NCBI GenBank assembly: GCA_013178275.1
Contig: JABLWZ010000015.1
Span: 46,020-110,019, forward strand
Origin: Bacillota bacterium
GTDB lineage: Bacteria > Bacillota > Ch66 > Ch109
Reading direction: 5' to 3'
Length of the DNA: 64,000 nucleotides
Shown here piece after piece: positions 17,289 through 26,114 of the stretch; within the stretch, counting starts at the first letter, position 1; each line of letters opens with the position of its first letter. Under the pieces are notes generated by a model. That model was not told where the DNA came from. It saw nothing but the letters and a program-made list of their open reading frames with translations, and did not search any database. Made by a program: the position numbers and the translations under genes.

Positions 17289-17702
17289 TTGGATCTGCAG
17301 GAGATTCTGGCCGAGGGCGAAAAGCGGGTGTGGGTGTGGCTGACTGAAAAGATAGCGGCCCGGCACCCGGTCAAGGTTTTAAAACCGCCGGAGACCAGCC
17401 TGGTTATGATGAGGGCACGGGACAGCGTAGAGGACAGCGAGTTCTACCTAGGTGAGGTGCTGATAACCGAAGCGGTTGTGGAGATCAACGGGGTACTCGG
17501 CTACGGAATTGCACTGGAGGATGAACCGGAAAGGGCGCTCTGCCACGCGGTGATAAAAGCCGCCCTGGCCGCGGACCTGCCCGAGCGGGAAGAGATCCAG
17601 GAGGTCGTCGATCAGCAGCGGCGGCAGGCGGAGTCGGCAAGCGACCGCAAAGAGGGTATGGTGGCCGGAACCAGGGTCCGCTTCGCGATCATGGAGGGAT
17701 AG
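17289..17702 (+). CDS. phnG: C-P lyase subunit PhnG
   Basis: A subunit of the PhnGHIJ C-P lyase core, which with PhnI and PhnL couples alkylphosphonate to ribose from ATP. Recognised by gene order and by the PhnG pattern PETSLVMMRARDSVEDSEFYLGEVLITEAVVEINGVLGYGIALED followed by ERALCHAVIKAAL. I prefer TTG 17289, which follows GGGAGGG (17275-17281), giving 137 residues. The alternative is ATG 17268, which overlaps the phnE stop (ATGA). Confidence 0.85.
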   Translation: MDLQEILAEGEKRVWVWLTEKIAARHPVKVLKPPETSLVMMRARDSVEDSEFYLGEVLITEAVVEINGVLGYGIALEDEPERALCHAVIKAALAADLPEREEIQEVVDQQRRQAESASDRKEGMVAGTRVRFAIMEG

Positions 17703-17704
17703 AT

Positions 17705-18313
17705 ATGAGCATTGTATTTGAGAGTAGCTACGACCAGGTCTTCGATACCCAGCGTTATTTCAGGCTGGTGATGGATGCCATGGCGCGGCCGGGCAAGATT
17801 CAGCAGTTACCGGGCCTCAGGTTCGATCCGCCGCCCGGGCTGAACCCCTACGCGGTCGGAATCGCAATAACCCTGATGGACAACGAAACCACCTTCAGCC
17901 TGCTGCCGGATAGACAGTTCTGGCGGGAATACCTTCGGCTCAATACCGGTTCCCGCCCGGTCGAACTGGGGCAGGCGGAGTTCGTTCTGGTGGAAGGGGG
18001 ACTGGACCTGGCTGAGATGGCTTCCTTGAACCGGGGCAGCCTGCAGTTCCCGGAACGGAGCACCTACCTGATCCTCATGGTGGAGGGAATCACGGAGGAT
18101 GAGGGAAGCGGTTTGTCGCTCCAGATCCAGGGGCCCGGTATCCGGCACAAGAGACGGGTGAACCTGACCGGCCTGATGGGTATAAATCTTTTAAGGCTGA
18201 TGGTGTTGAACCGTGAATTCCCCCTGGGAATCGAGGCCATCATCGTGGACCGGAACGGCCGCCTCATCTGCCTCCCCCGGTCATCCCGGTTTCGATGGAA
18301 GGAGGCCGACTGA
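17705..18313 (+). CDS. phnH: C-P lyase subunit PhnH
   Basis: A 202-residue C-P lyase core subunit. It has the N-terminal pattern FDTQRYFRLVMDAMARPGKI with the MDAMARPG motif, then ALTLMDNETTF-like (GIAITLMDNETTFSLLP) and the GPGIRHKRRVNLTGL segment characteristic of PhnH. It starts 2 bp after phnG behind GGAGG, and its stop overlaps the phnI start (TGATG). Confidence 0.92.
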   Translation: MSIVFESSYDQVFDTQRYFRLVMDAMARPGKIQQLPGLRFDPPPGLNPYAVGIAITLMDNETTFSLLPDRQFWREYLRLNTGSRPVELGQAEFVLVEGGLDLAEMASLNRGSLQFPERSTYLILMVEGITEDEGSGLSLQIQGPGIRHKRRVNLTGLMGINLLRLMVLNREFPLGIEAIIVDRNGRLICLPRSSRFRWKEAD

Positions 18314-19416
18314 TGGGGTACGTAGCCGTTTCGGGCGGCCAGGAGGCCATCGGCCAGGTGGAGGAGCTGCTGCGTCTGCTGCGGTCAGGCGGAGACTCAC
18401 CCCCGCTGGAGGTAAACCAGATCAAGGAACAGCAGCGGCTGGCGGTCGATCGGGTGATGGGCGAGGGATCGCTTTATTCCCCAACCATCGCCGCCCTGGC
18501 GCTGAAACAGTCGGAAGGCGACAGCTTCGAGGCCTCGCTGCTGGTGCGGGCCTATCGGGCCACCCAGGTCCGCAAGTACTACTCCCGGACGGTGGACACC
18601 TCCCGGATGCGGATCATCCGCCGCATATCCGCAGCCTTCCAGGACGTTCCGGGAGGGCAGATACTGGGGCCCACCCGCGATTACACCCAGCGGCTGCTGG
18701 ACTTCTCCCTGCTGGAAGACGAGCGGACGGCGGTCCGAGACTTTTTGGAGCGGATCGACCGGGTCCCGGCTAAAGAGAAGATGCCCGATGCCTTTCCCAA
18801 GGTGATAGATCTTCTGCGCAAGGAGGGGCTGCTGGCGGAGGCCGGACCCGACAGCGGAAGGCTGGTGGACATCACCCGGGAGAGCCTGGTGTTTCCCTGC
18901 CCGCGCTCAGCCAAGCTGCAGTCGCTGGCCCGGGCAGAGACCGGGGCGATGATCGCCCTGGCTTACAGCTCCATTCGCGGTTATGGGGATATCCATCCCT
19001 ACCTGGGCGAGCTTCGGGTGGGGCACGTACCGGTTTATATCGATCCCGCGGGCGAGGACGCGCCGGTGTGCGCCGGCTGGGTGCTGGTGACGGAGGCGGA
19101 GGTTATCGCCCAGTACGCTGAGGGTGAAAAGGGGGAGAACCCCCGGTTTACCCTGGGATATGGCCTTTGTTTCGGGCACAACGAGCTGAAGGCCATCGCC
19201 ATGGCGATCCTGGACCGCTCGACCCGGAGCCGGGCTCCTGACCAGGCGCCGGCCGAGGACGAGGAGTTCGTGCTTTACCATACCGACGGGATCGAATCTT
19301 CGGGATTCGTGGCCCACTGGAAGCTCCCACACTATGTGACCTTTCAGTCGGCCATGGACCGGTTGCGGAAGACCCAGCGTCTCAAGGAGGGATCAGAAGA
19401 TGCTGGAGCAGTATGA
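18313..19416 (+). CDS. phnI: C-P lyase subunit PhnI (nucleosidase)
   Basis: A 367-residue PhnI, which displaces adenine from ATP to give ribose-triphosphate-linked phosphonate together with PhnGHL. It begins MGYVAVSGGQEAIGQ, the normal PhnI start, with GGAGG just before ATG 18313. Later motifs include LALKQSEGD, LVRAYRATQVRKYYSRTV, RMRIIRRISAAFQDVPGGQILGPTRDYTQRLL and the C-terminal HTDGIESSGFVAHWKLPHYVTFQS. It overlaps phnJ by 17 bp. Confidence 0.95.
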   Translation: MGYVAVSGGQEAIGQVEELLRLLRSGGDSPPLEVNQIKEQQRLAVDRVMGEGSLYSPTIAALALKQSEGDSFEASLLVRAYRATQVRKYYSRTVDTSRMRIIRRISAAFQDVPGGQILGPTRDYTQRLLDFSLLEDERTAVRDFLERIDRVPAKEKMPDAFPKVIDLLRKEGLLAEAGPDSGRLVDITRESLVFPCPRSAKLQSLARAETGAMIALAYSSIRGYGDIHPYLGELRVGHVPVYIDPAGEDAPVCAGWVLVTEAEVIAQYAEGEKGENPRFTLGYGLCFGHNELKAIAMAILDRSTRSRAPDQAPAEDEEFVLYHTDGIESSGFVAHWKLPHYVTFQSAMDRLRKTQRLKEGSEDAGAV

Positions 19417-20281
19417 GCAGAGGATCAAGGGTTACAACTTCGCCTTCCTCAATGAAAACACCAAGCGTGAGATACGACGCAAGATATTGAAAGCCATCGC
19501 CATACCCGGCCACCAGGTGCCGTACTCGTCGCCGGAGCTGCCTATAGCGCGCGGCTGGGGGACCGGGGGACTGCAGATAACCATGTCCATCATCGGGCCT
19601 GACGATACCCTGAAGGTGATCGACCAGGGGTGTGATGGAGGGGTCAACGCCGTCAACATCCGCAACCTGCTGGTGAAGACTACCGGGGTCGCCACCACCT
19701 TCGACACCAGGGAGGCCAGCATCGTACAGACCCGGCATCGGATTCCCGAGGAGGACATGACCGAGGAACAGGTCCTGGTGCTGCAGGTGCCGATACCCGA
19801 ACCGCTGCGGATCGTCGAGCCAAGTATGGTAAAGACCCGGGAAATGCACGCGGAGATGGATTACAGCCGCATACTGGTGTTTCTGTACGAGAACATCGTC
19901 AAGTGGGGGGAGATCACCATCGGGGCGCGTTACCCGTCCCTGGTCAACCAGCGCTACCTGATCGACCCATCGCCCATTCCCCGCTGGGATGTGCCGAAGC
20001 TGCACATGGCCGAGACCCTGTACCTGTTCGGCGCCGGCCGGGAAAAACGGATCTACGCCGTTCCTCCCTACACGCGGGTGGAACCGCTGGAGTTCGAGGA
20101 CCACAGGTTCCGGGTGGAAGACTTTGCAGGGGTCACCTGCTGGCGGTGCGGGGCCGGCGATACCTTCATGAACGAGCTGTTTGACAGCGAGTCGGGGCAG
20201 AAGATCTACATCTGTTCTGACAGCGGCTGCTGCGACAAGCGGAAGGCAGCGAAGGAGGGGGGCACAAACAGTGGCGATTAA
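19400..20281 (+). CDS. phnJ: Carbon-phosphorus lyase PhnJ (radical SAM)
   Basis: PhnJ cleaves the C-P bond using a [4Fe-4S] cluster and SAM, with a glycyl radical. The 293-residue protein keeps AIPGHQVPYSSPELPIARGWGTGG (radical-glycine region) and the late cysteine cluster Cys247, Cys250, Cys272 and Cys278. The spacing is CX2CX21CX5C, as in E. coli PhnJ, with one extra Cys277 beside the last. All residues needed for catalysis appear to be present. AGGAGG precedes ATG 19400 inside the phnI end. Confidence 0.96.
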   Translation: MLEQYEQRIKGYNFAFLNENTKREIRRKILKAIAIPGHQVPYSSPELPIARGWGTGGLQITMSIIGPDDTLKVIDQGCDGGVNAVNIRNLLVKTTGVATTFDTREASIVQTRHRIPEEDMTEEQVLVLQVPIPEPLRIVEPSMVKTREMHAEMDYSRILVFLYENIVKWGEITIGARYPSLVNQRYLIDPSPIPRWDVPKLHMAETLYLFGAGREKRIYAVPPYTRVEPLEFEDHRFRVEDFAGVTCWRCGAGDTFMNELFDSESGQKIYICSDSGCCDKRKAAKEGGTNSGD

Positions 20282-21116
20282 GGCGGGCACAGCGATGGAG
20301 ATACGGGGGTTCTCGCGCCAGTACGGTCCGGGATGTCCCCGCTGCCTGGAGCTGACCGGGCCGGAGGCCGATAGCAACGTCTGCCCCGAGTGCCGTACCG
20401 TGGTCGCCTGCAACCAGATCGACCTGAACCTCGGAGCGGGAGAGATACTGGGGGTAGTGGGGGAGAGCGGTTCGGGCAAGAGCACCCTGGTGCGATGCCT
20501 CTACCTGACCGAGGAGGCCACCGCCGGGGAATGCTTCCTGGCGGCCTACGACAGCGGCAATACCAATATATTCAGCGAATCCAGCCAAAAGCAGCGGTTT
20601 ATCCGCAACCACCTGATGGGGATCGTTTACCAGAACCCCCTGCTGGGGATCAAGCCGCATTTTACCGCCGGGGGCAACGTGGCTGAAAAACTCCTGACCG
20701 CGGAGGTCTACAACTACGGACTGATACGGGGAAGGGCTGCCGAGCTGCTCACCCGTACCGAGGTGCCGCTGGAGCGGATGGACGACTTTCCCGCCACCTT
20801 CAGCGGCGGCATGCAGCAGCGGGTACAGATCGCCAAGGCCCTGGCCAACAACCCTCCCATCCTTTTCCTGGACGAGGTGACCACCGGTCTTGACGTCTCG
20901 GTACAGGCCCGGGTTCTGGACCTGATCAAGGAAATCCAGCGGGACCTCGACATCTCGATGCTGGTGGTTTCCCATGATCTGGGAGTCATCCGCATCCTGG
21001 CCGACCGCACCGTGGTGATGAAAAACGGCCGGATCGTGGAAGCCGGGCTAACGGACCAGATAATGGAGGACCCCCAGCACCGATACACCCAGCTGCTGGT
21101 GCATTCTATGCTGTAG
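20271..21116 (+). CDS. phnK: C-P lyase ABC-type subunit PhnK with inserted zinc-ribbon-like cysteines
   Basis: An ABC-type ATPase that docks on the C-P lyase core. Walker A GESGSGKSTLV, Q-loop IVYQNPLLGI, signature FSGGMQQRVQIAKAL, Walker B ILFLDEVTTGLDV. Unlike E. coli PhnK, the segment between the first strand and Walker A carries CPRC (about residues 21-24) and CPEC (about 40-43). This looks like a zinc-ribbon or Fe-S knuckle. The start is probably GTG 20271 after GGAGGGG, overlapping the phnJ stop; ATG 20295 is an alternative. The frame continues further upstream but has no ribosome site there. Confidence 0.9.
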   Translation: MAIKAGTAMEIRGFSRQYGPGCPRCLELTGPEADSNVCPECRTVVACNQIDLNLGAGEILGVVGESGSGKSTLVRCLYLTEEATAGECFLAAYDSGNTNIFSESSQKQRFIRNHLMGIVYQNPLLGIKPHFTAGGNVAEKLLTAEVYNYGLIRGRAAELLTRTEVPLERMDDFPATFSGGMQQRVQIAKALANNPPILFLDEVTTGLDVSVQARVLDLIKEIQRDLDISMLVVSHDLGVIRILADRTVVMKNGRIVEAGLTDQIMEDPQHRYTQLLVHSML

Positions 21117-21126
21117 GAGGAAGGAT

Positions 21127-21861
21127 ATGAGTCAGGCGAAAGATATACTCAAAGTACGCGGCCTATCCAAGAAGTTCACCCTGCACATCCTGGGAGGAAA
21201 GACCATCGAGGGGTGTACTGACGTGAACTTCTCGCTGAAAACCGGGGAGTTCATGGGGATCGTCGGACCCAGCGGGGCCGGCAAATCCACCATCATCAAG
21301 TGCATCTACCGAACCTATCTTTCCTCCGAGGGACAGATAGTGTATACCGATGCCGGCGGGGAAGAGATCGACCTGGCGAAGGCTCCCGAGGAGATCATCC
21401 GGTGGCTCAGGCAGAAAGAGATCGGATACGTAAGCCAGTTCCTGCAGGTCATCCCCCGGGTGCCGGCGGTGGATGTCCTGGCCGAGGGGCTGCGGCAGCG
21501 GAACTGGGATCTGGAGCGGGCCAGAGAGCGGGCCCGGGAGTACCTAGCGATGCTGAACCTCGACCGTGAACTCTGGGATGCTTACCCCTCGACCTTCAGT
21601 GGGGGCGAGCAGCAGCGGATCAACCTGGCGAGGGCGATCATCGGCCGGCCCCGGCTGCTGCTCCTGGACGAACCGACCGCCTCTCTGGACAACGAAACCA
21701 AGTGGGTCGTTATCAGGCTGCTGCGGGAACTGAAGGAGCAGGGGACCAGCATCATCGGGATATTTCATGACCTGGAGGCCATGCGGCGGATGGTGGACCG
21801 GGTATTCACCATGCATGCCGGGAGAGGAGACGCACTGATGGCGGGAGGTGAAGTGGTATGA
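21127..21861 (+). CDS. phnL: C-P lyase ABC-type subunit PhnL
   Basis: A 244-residue ABC-type protein required with PhnGHI for the nucleosidase step. Walker A GPSGAGKSTII, Q-loop YVSQFLQVIPRVPAVDVLAEGL (the PhnL-specific VIPRV region), signature FSGGEQQRINLARAI, Walker B LLLLDEPTASLD. It begins LKVRGLSKKFTLHILGGKTI, as PhnL proteins do. GGAGGAAGG precedes ATG 21127; its stop overlaps the phnM start (ATGA). Confidence 0.95.
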   Translation: MSQAKDILKVRGLSKKFTLHILGGKTIEGCTDVNFSLKTGEFMGIVGPSGAGKSTIIKCIYRTYLSSEGQIVYTDAGGEEIDLAKAPEEIIRWLRQKEIGYVSQFLQVIPRVPAVDVLAEGLRQRNWDLERARERAREYLAMLNLDRELWDAYPSTFSGGEQQRINLARAIIGRPRLLLLDEPTASLDNETKWVVIRLLRELKEQGTSIIGIFHDLEAMRRMVDRVFTMHAGRGDALMAGGEVV

Positions 21862-23057
21862 AAAGCAGGACCGTTATCACCAACGGCAGACTGGTGCTGC
21901 CCGACCGCATAATCCTCAACGGGGAGGTGGTGGTGGAAGACGGATTCATTACCCACCTGGGCCGGAGAAGCGACCAGCGGATCACCCCGATGGATATCAC
22001 GATCGACGCGGATGGGGGATACATAATGCCGGGCATGATCGACCTCCACAGCGACGCCATCGAAAAGGAACTGGAACCCCGGCCGGGGGCGATCATCGAT
22101 GCCGAGCTGGCTTTCAGCGAACTCGAAAAAAAGATCGCGGGGCAGGGAATCACCACCATGTACCACTCATTCTCCTTCGCCGGGGCCGAGTGGGGGGTGA
22201 GGGAGGATAAAACCGCGGCGGAGACTGTACGCCGGGTGGTGTACATGGCAAACCGCCGCTCGCTGATCAGAAACTGCATCCACCTGCGGTTCGAGGTTAC
22301 CAACTACCCGGGGATCGCCACAGTCACCTCCCTGGTCCGGGAGGGGCTGATCGACCTGATATCGTTTATGGACCACACCCCGGGGCAGGGCCAGTACCCC
22401 ACCCTGGATGACTACCGGCGGTACATGGAAAAGACCTATCACCTTCCATTCTCCGATATCCAGAAGGTGCTGGAAGAGAAGGAGCAGTGGCGCGGCAAGA
22501 CGGAGGAAGCCGTGGAAAAGCTGGTGGAAGCGGCCAAGGCGGTTGATATTCCCATGGCCTCGCACGACGACGACCACCCCGGCCGGCTGGAGTACTTTCG
22601 CGAGCGGGGGGTTACCATCCACGAGTTCCCGGTCAATCTGGACACCGCCAAGGCGGCCCGGGAGTCCGGCGGCGATGTCTGCGTGGGGGCCCCGAACGTC
22701 CTGCGGGAAGGCTCGTCGGGCAGGGGGATGCGGGCCTATGACGCGGTGGTCAACCAGGCGGCCAACATACTCTGTTCCGATTACTACCCGCCCTCGATGC
22801 TGCACTCGGTCTTCAAGCTGTCGCAGGAGACCATGACCCTGCCGGAGGCGGTCGCCATGGCGACCCGGGAACCAGCCCGGGCGATGGGGCTGAACCTGCT
22901 GGGCAGCCTGGAGGTGGGCAAAATAGGGGACCTGATCGTGGTCAACCAGCGGGAAGGGCTGCCGGTGGTCATGAACAGTGTGGTGGCCGGGGCCCCGGTT
23001 TATGGAATCAACTATCGGCGGCACTCGATGCTGCCGGCAGCGGTAAAACTGGCCTGA
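21858..23057 (+). CDS. phnM: Alpha-D-ribose 1-methylphosphonate 5-triphosphate diphosphatase
   Basis: A 399-residue amidohydrolase-fold enzyme that removes pyrophosphate from the ribosyl-triphosphate intermediate before PhnJ acts. Metal-site motifs are IMPGMIDLHSDAIEKE near residue 60, the FMDHTPGQGQ segment, MASHDDDHP and the late CSDYYPPSML. These are the PhnM-specific forms of the amidohydrolase residues. It is coupled to phnL. Confidence 0.95.
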   Translation: MKSRTVITNGRLVLPDRIILNGEVVVEDGFITHLGRRSDQRITPMDITIDADGGYIMPGMIDLHSDAIEKELEPRPGAIIDAELAFSELEKKIAGQGITTMYHSFSFAGAEWGVREDKTAAETVRRVVYMANRRSLIRNCIHLRFEVTNYPGIATVTSLVREGLIDLISFMDHTPGQGQYPTLDDYRRYMEKTYHLPFSDIQKVLEEKEQWRGKTEEAVEKLVEAAKAVDIPMASHDDDHPGRLEYFRERGVTIHEFPVNLDTAKAARESGGDVCVGAPNVLREGSSGRGMRAYDAVVNQAANILCSDYYPPSMLHSVFKLSQETMTLPEAVAMATREPARAMGLNLLGSLEVGKIGDLIVVNQREGLPVVMNSVVAGAPVYGINYRRHSMLPAAVKLA

Positions 23058-23075
23058 TCAGAGGGAGGGAGAAGG

Positions 23076-24065
23076 GTGATTATCACCGGGATCGGAATCA
23101 ATGCGGACGCGGGTAACCTTGACGGTGACATGGCTAAGCTGCGCCGCGAGCTGGAATACTGTGTGGAACTCGGGGTATCCCACGTGGAAATCGCGCCGCA
23201 CGGGGTGGGTGCCGTACTCAACGGGCGGCTCAACCAGGATCGGACGGCAGAGGTGCAGGCGCTGCTGGCGGAGTATCCGCTTAAGTGTACCGTACACGGA
23301 CCCAATCCCATGAACTTGATGAACCTGAACGAAATCATCACCGAACGTAACCTGTTTCAAGCCAGCATCAGCTTCGCCTCCCAGGTCGGTTCGGAGGTGC
23401 TGGTATACCATGCCGGCCGCTACCTTCCCGAGGAGCAGTTCTTACTGCGAAAACCGTCCGCATTTACCACCCGGGACCGGAAGGTGATGTGGAACATGGA
23501 GAGGATGCTGCTCAGGCAGATGGGTGATGAAGCGGGACAGCGGGGAATAACCGTCGTGGTCGAAAACGCCAGGCCCTATCTGGACGCCCGCGATTACTGC
23601 TACGGGGAACAGCTGGAGGTACTCGCCGTCATGGTCAGGGAGGTGAACCATCCCCAGGTAGGGATAGCCTTGGATATAGGTCACGCCCACCTGTCGGCCA
23701 GGTTCTACGACTATGACCTGTTAGCGGGGGTGGGGGAGATATCCTCGATGGTCCGTCACATCCACCTCCACGACAACTTCGGCAAGGCCTGCGCCTCCTA
23801 TGAAAAGCGGCAGCACGAACTGACCGCCACTGGCAGGGGGGACCTGCACCTGCCGGTGGGATGGGGCAGCGCACCGGTAAAGGAAATACTGAACCGGCTG
23901 CCGGGGTATTCGGGGGTGATCACACTGGAGATGCGTCCGCGCTACCGGGCATATTACCGGGAAGCCCTGGACAACCTGCGCGCTCTGCTGGACGTGGAGC
24001 CGGGGATAAACTGCCGGTCAGCCGAGAAATGCGGCGCGGGCAAGGCGGTTGAAGGTTTATCTTAA
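23076..24065 (+). CDS. Xylose-isomerase-like TIM-barrel protein in the phn operon
   Basis: A 329-residue AP-endonuclease-2/xylose-isomerase-like TIM barrel. Candidate metal-site residues are in HGPNPM (about 74), YHAGRY (about 112), VVENARPY, ALDIGHAHLS, HIHLHDNFG and the final TLEMRPRY. It starts at GTG 23076 after GAGGGAGG, 18 bp behind phnM, so it is part of the operon. Canonical phnN and phnP are absent from the window. The protein may therefore process the cyclic ribose phosphate left by PhnJ or the resulting sugar phosphate; that is inference from position only. It could instead act on a particular phosphonate. Confidence 0.75.
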   Translation: MIITGIGINADAGNLDGDMAKLRRELEYCVELGVSHVEIAPHGVGAVLNGRLNQDRTAEVQALLAEYPLKCTVHGPNPMNLMNLNEIITERNLFQASISFASQVGSEVLVYHAGRYLPEEQFLLRKPSAFTTRDRKVMWNMERMLLRQMGDEAGQRGITVVVENARPYLDARDYCYGEQLEVLAVMVREVNHPQVGIALDIGHAHLSARFYDYDLLAGVGEISSMVRHIHLHDNFGKACASYEKRQHELTATGRGDLHLPVGWGSAPVKEILNRLPGYSGVITLEMRPRYRAYYREALDNLRALLDVEPGINCRSAEKCGAGKAVEGLS

Positions 24066-24096
24066 TATACATCTATGGATACAGGTGGATAGTTCG

Positions 24097-24546
24097 ATGC
24101 AAAAAAAAGCAACAGTTCGAACCGCGCTGGATGGAGATTTTTCCAGGGTGATGGCCCTCTACCGCATACTGGAGGGAGCCTACCAGGCGCATAACGGAGA
24201 AGTGCCGGATTACCGTCTGCTCTGGTGGCAGACCCTGGCGGACAAGCAGCAGCACCTGCTGGTGGCGGAGATCGACGGCCGAGTGGTGGGGACCGCGACC
24301 GTGATCATCGTACCCAACCTGGGTCACCACGGCCGTCCCTGGGCCGCGGTGGAGAACGTGGTGGTAGAGCCGGATCATCGAAAGGGCGGGGTTGGGGCTG
24401 AGCTTATGAAAGAGGCATACCTGATCGCCCGATCGAACCGATGCTACAAGCTGGTGCTCACCAGCAACCTGTCGCGCAAAGACGCTCACGATTTCTATCT
24501 GGGTCTGGGCTGGCGGCAGTCGCACGTCGGGTTCTCGTTGGATTAG
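24097..24546 (+). CDS. GNAT acetyltransferase, PhnO-like
   Basis: A 149-residue GNAT enzyme: acetyl-CoA loop in VVEPDHRKGGVGAELMKEA and an end SRKDAHDFYLGLGWRQSHVGFSLD that closely resembles the DAHRFYLREGYEQSHFRF end of E. coli PhnO. PhnO acetylates aminoalkylphosphonates, making them tolerable C-P lyase substrates. ATG 24097 follows AGGTGG (24083-24088); the in-frame TTG 24049 would overlap the previous gene without a spaced ribosome site. As the last gene of the phn run before a terminator, a PhnO role is likely but unproven. Confidence 0.75.
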   Translation: MQKKATVRTALDGDFSRVMALYRILEGAYQAHNGEVPDYRLLWWQTLADKQQHLLVAEIDGRVVGTATVIIVPNLGHHGRPWAAVENVVVEPDHRKGGVGAELMKEAYLIARSNRCYKLVLTSNLSRKDAHDFYLGLGWRQSHVGFSLD

Positions 24547-24571
24547 GACATCAACCCAAAACTATTTTCTG

Positions 24572-24597
24572 AAAGCCGGCAACGGCTTTTTTATTTT
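24572..24597 (+). terminator. Intrinsic terminator of the phn operon
   Basis: AAAGCCG (24572-24578) pairs with CGGCTTT (24583-24589) around a GCAA tetraloop, followed by TTTATTTT. Confidence 0.85.
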
Positions 24598-24624
24598 AAA
24601 ACCGGAATGGCGAAAACCGGTATT

Positions 24625-24666
24625 TTACACAAACTTAACCCGGTCTTAAACCCAGATTATTATACA
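24625..24666 (+). promoter_or_regulatory. PhoP box series and promoter of the phoH-like operon
   Basis: Repeats start at 24625 (TTAC), 24635 (TTAA), 24646 (TTAA) and 24657 (TTAT), on the 11-bp lattice apart from the first. A -10-like TATACA begins at 24661, 15 bp after the 24646 repeat. Confidence 0.65.
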
Positions 24667-24727
24667 TCTGCTGTAATAAAGATGGCTAGACCGGACAACC
24701 AAATGGCTATAACAGGAGGTTGATGAT

Positions 24728-26044
24728 TTGACTGTTTACGTACTGGACAGCAACGTCCTGCTGAGCGATCCCGATGCCATTTACTCCTTCCCCGAATCAG
24801 AGGTTGTCATTCCCAGCGTGGTAATCGAAGAAATCGACAGCAAGAAGCACGGCATCAACGGAACCGCGTTCAACGCCCGCCAAGTCGCCCGCCACCTCGA
24901 CCACCTGCGTAAGACCCAGGGTTTCAAAGGACCGGTATACCTGGAAAACGAAAGCACCCTGCGGGTCGAACTCAACCACCGTTCCCTGGAGTGTCTCCGG
25001 TCATATTTTTCCGAACCCAGCAACGACAACCGCCTGCTCGCGGTGGCGCTCAACATCCAGGCGGAGGAGACGGCCAAGGAGGTGCCGGGCCGGGTGGTGC
25101 TGGTTTCCCAGGACGCGTTTGTACGCATCAAGGCCGATGCCCTGGGTCTGGAAACCGAGGACTACCAGCCCCATGACGGTGTCCGGGATGAAAGCGACTA
25201 TACCGGCTGGGCCAACCTGGAGGTGGAGCAAGCTGTCATCGAAGACCTCTACTCGAATGGGGTGATCTCTGCCGGCGTCCTGGAACGAATTCTCGAACCG
25301 AACCAGTACGTGATTCTTAAGTGTGCTGAATCAACTCAATCGGCAATCGGAAGGTACAGCGAAGAAAACCGGCAGCTGCAGCTGATGGTATCCAGCAACA
25401 AAACGATCTGGGGAATCAAACCACGCAACGTCCAGCAGAGAATGGCCATCGACCTGCTGCTGGACAACAGCGTCCCTCTGGTCACCTTGTCCGGCTGCGC
25501 CGGGACCGGCAAGACCCTGATGGCCCTGGCGGCCGGGCTTTATCTGAGCCAGGAGGATACGTACTTCAACCGACTGATGATCGCCCGCCCGGTGATTCCT
25601 ATGGGACGGGACATCGGGTACCTTCCGGGAAGCAAGGAAGATAAGCTCCGTCCCTGGATGCAGCCGATCTATGACAATCTGGAGATGCTTTTTTCACAGA
25701 GAAAGGGGAGCCTGGACGAGATCCTGGTGGGGATGAAAAACATACAGGTCGAGGCCCTTACCTATATTCGGGGAAGGACCCTGCCGAACCAGTACATAAT
25801 CATCGACGAGGCCCAAAATCTGACCAAGCATGAGGTCAAGACAGTGGTTTCCCGGGTGGGGGAGGGCAGCAAAATAGTGCTGCTGGGTGACCTGGAGCAG
25901 ATCGACCATCCGTACCTGGACCGGGTCAATAACGGGCTGGCCCATGTGATCGAAAAATTCAAGAACCAGAGCATAGCCGGGCATGTAACCCTGGTCAAAG
26001 GAGAGCGTTCCAACCTGGCCAGACTGGCTGCCTCGGTTTTATAA
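24728..26044 (+). CDS. PhoH-family ATPase with N-terminal PIN domain
   Basis: A 438-residue fusion of a PIN-fold RNase domain (VYVLDSNVLLSDPDAIYSFPESEVVIPSVVIEEID, acidic residues in place; further acidic sites in SNDNRLLAVA and VSQDAFVRIKA) with a PhoH ATPase domain. The ATPase half has Walker A SGCAGTGKTLMA, MIARPVIPMGRDIGYLPG and Walker B IIIDEAQNLT. PIN-PhoH proteins are ATP-driven RNA-degrading enzymes; E. coli PhoH is in the Pho regulon. TTG 24728 follows AGGAGG (24715-24720). The PhoP-box promoter upstream and the short gaps downstream suggest one operon with the next two lipid genes. Confidence 0.92.
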   Translation: MTVYVLDSNVLLSDPDAIYSFPESEVVIPSVVIEEIDSKKHGINGTAFNARQVARHLDHLRKTQGFKGPVYLENESTLRVELNHRSLECLRSYFSEPSNDNRLLAVALNIQAEETAKEVPGRVVLVSQDAFVRIKADALGLETEDYQPHDGVRDESDYTGWANLEVEQAVIEDLYSNGVISAGVLERILEPNQYVILKCAESTQSAIGRYSEENRQLQLMVSSNKTIWGIKPRNVQQRMAIDLLLDNSVPLVTLSGCAGTGKTLMALAAGLYLSQEDTYFNRLMIARPVIPMGRDIGYLPGSKEDKLRPWMQPIYDNLEMLFSQRKGSLDEILVGMKNIQVEALTYIRGRTLPNQYIIIDEAQNLTKHEVKTVVSRVGEGSKIVLLGDLEQIDHPYLDRVNNGLAHVIEKFKNQSIAGHVTLVKGERSNLARLAASVL

Positions 26045-26114
26045 CTAAGGCCTTGGTTTACTGGAGGATTGGGAAACGGCTGTGCCGGCAGAAAAAATAA
26101 AGGAGAGATCGGTT

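Noticed and set aside
24049..24096. N-terminal extension of the PhnO-like protein from TTG 24049
   Set aside because: It overlaps the previous gene, lacks a spaced ribosome site, and homologues begin near the residues encoded at 24097.
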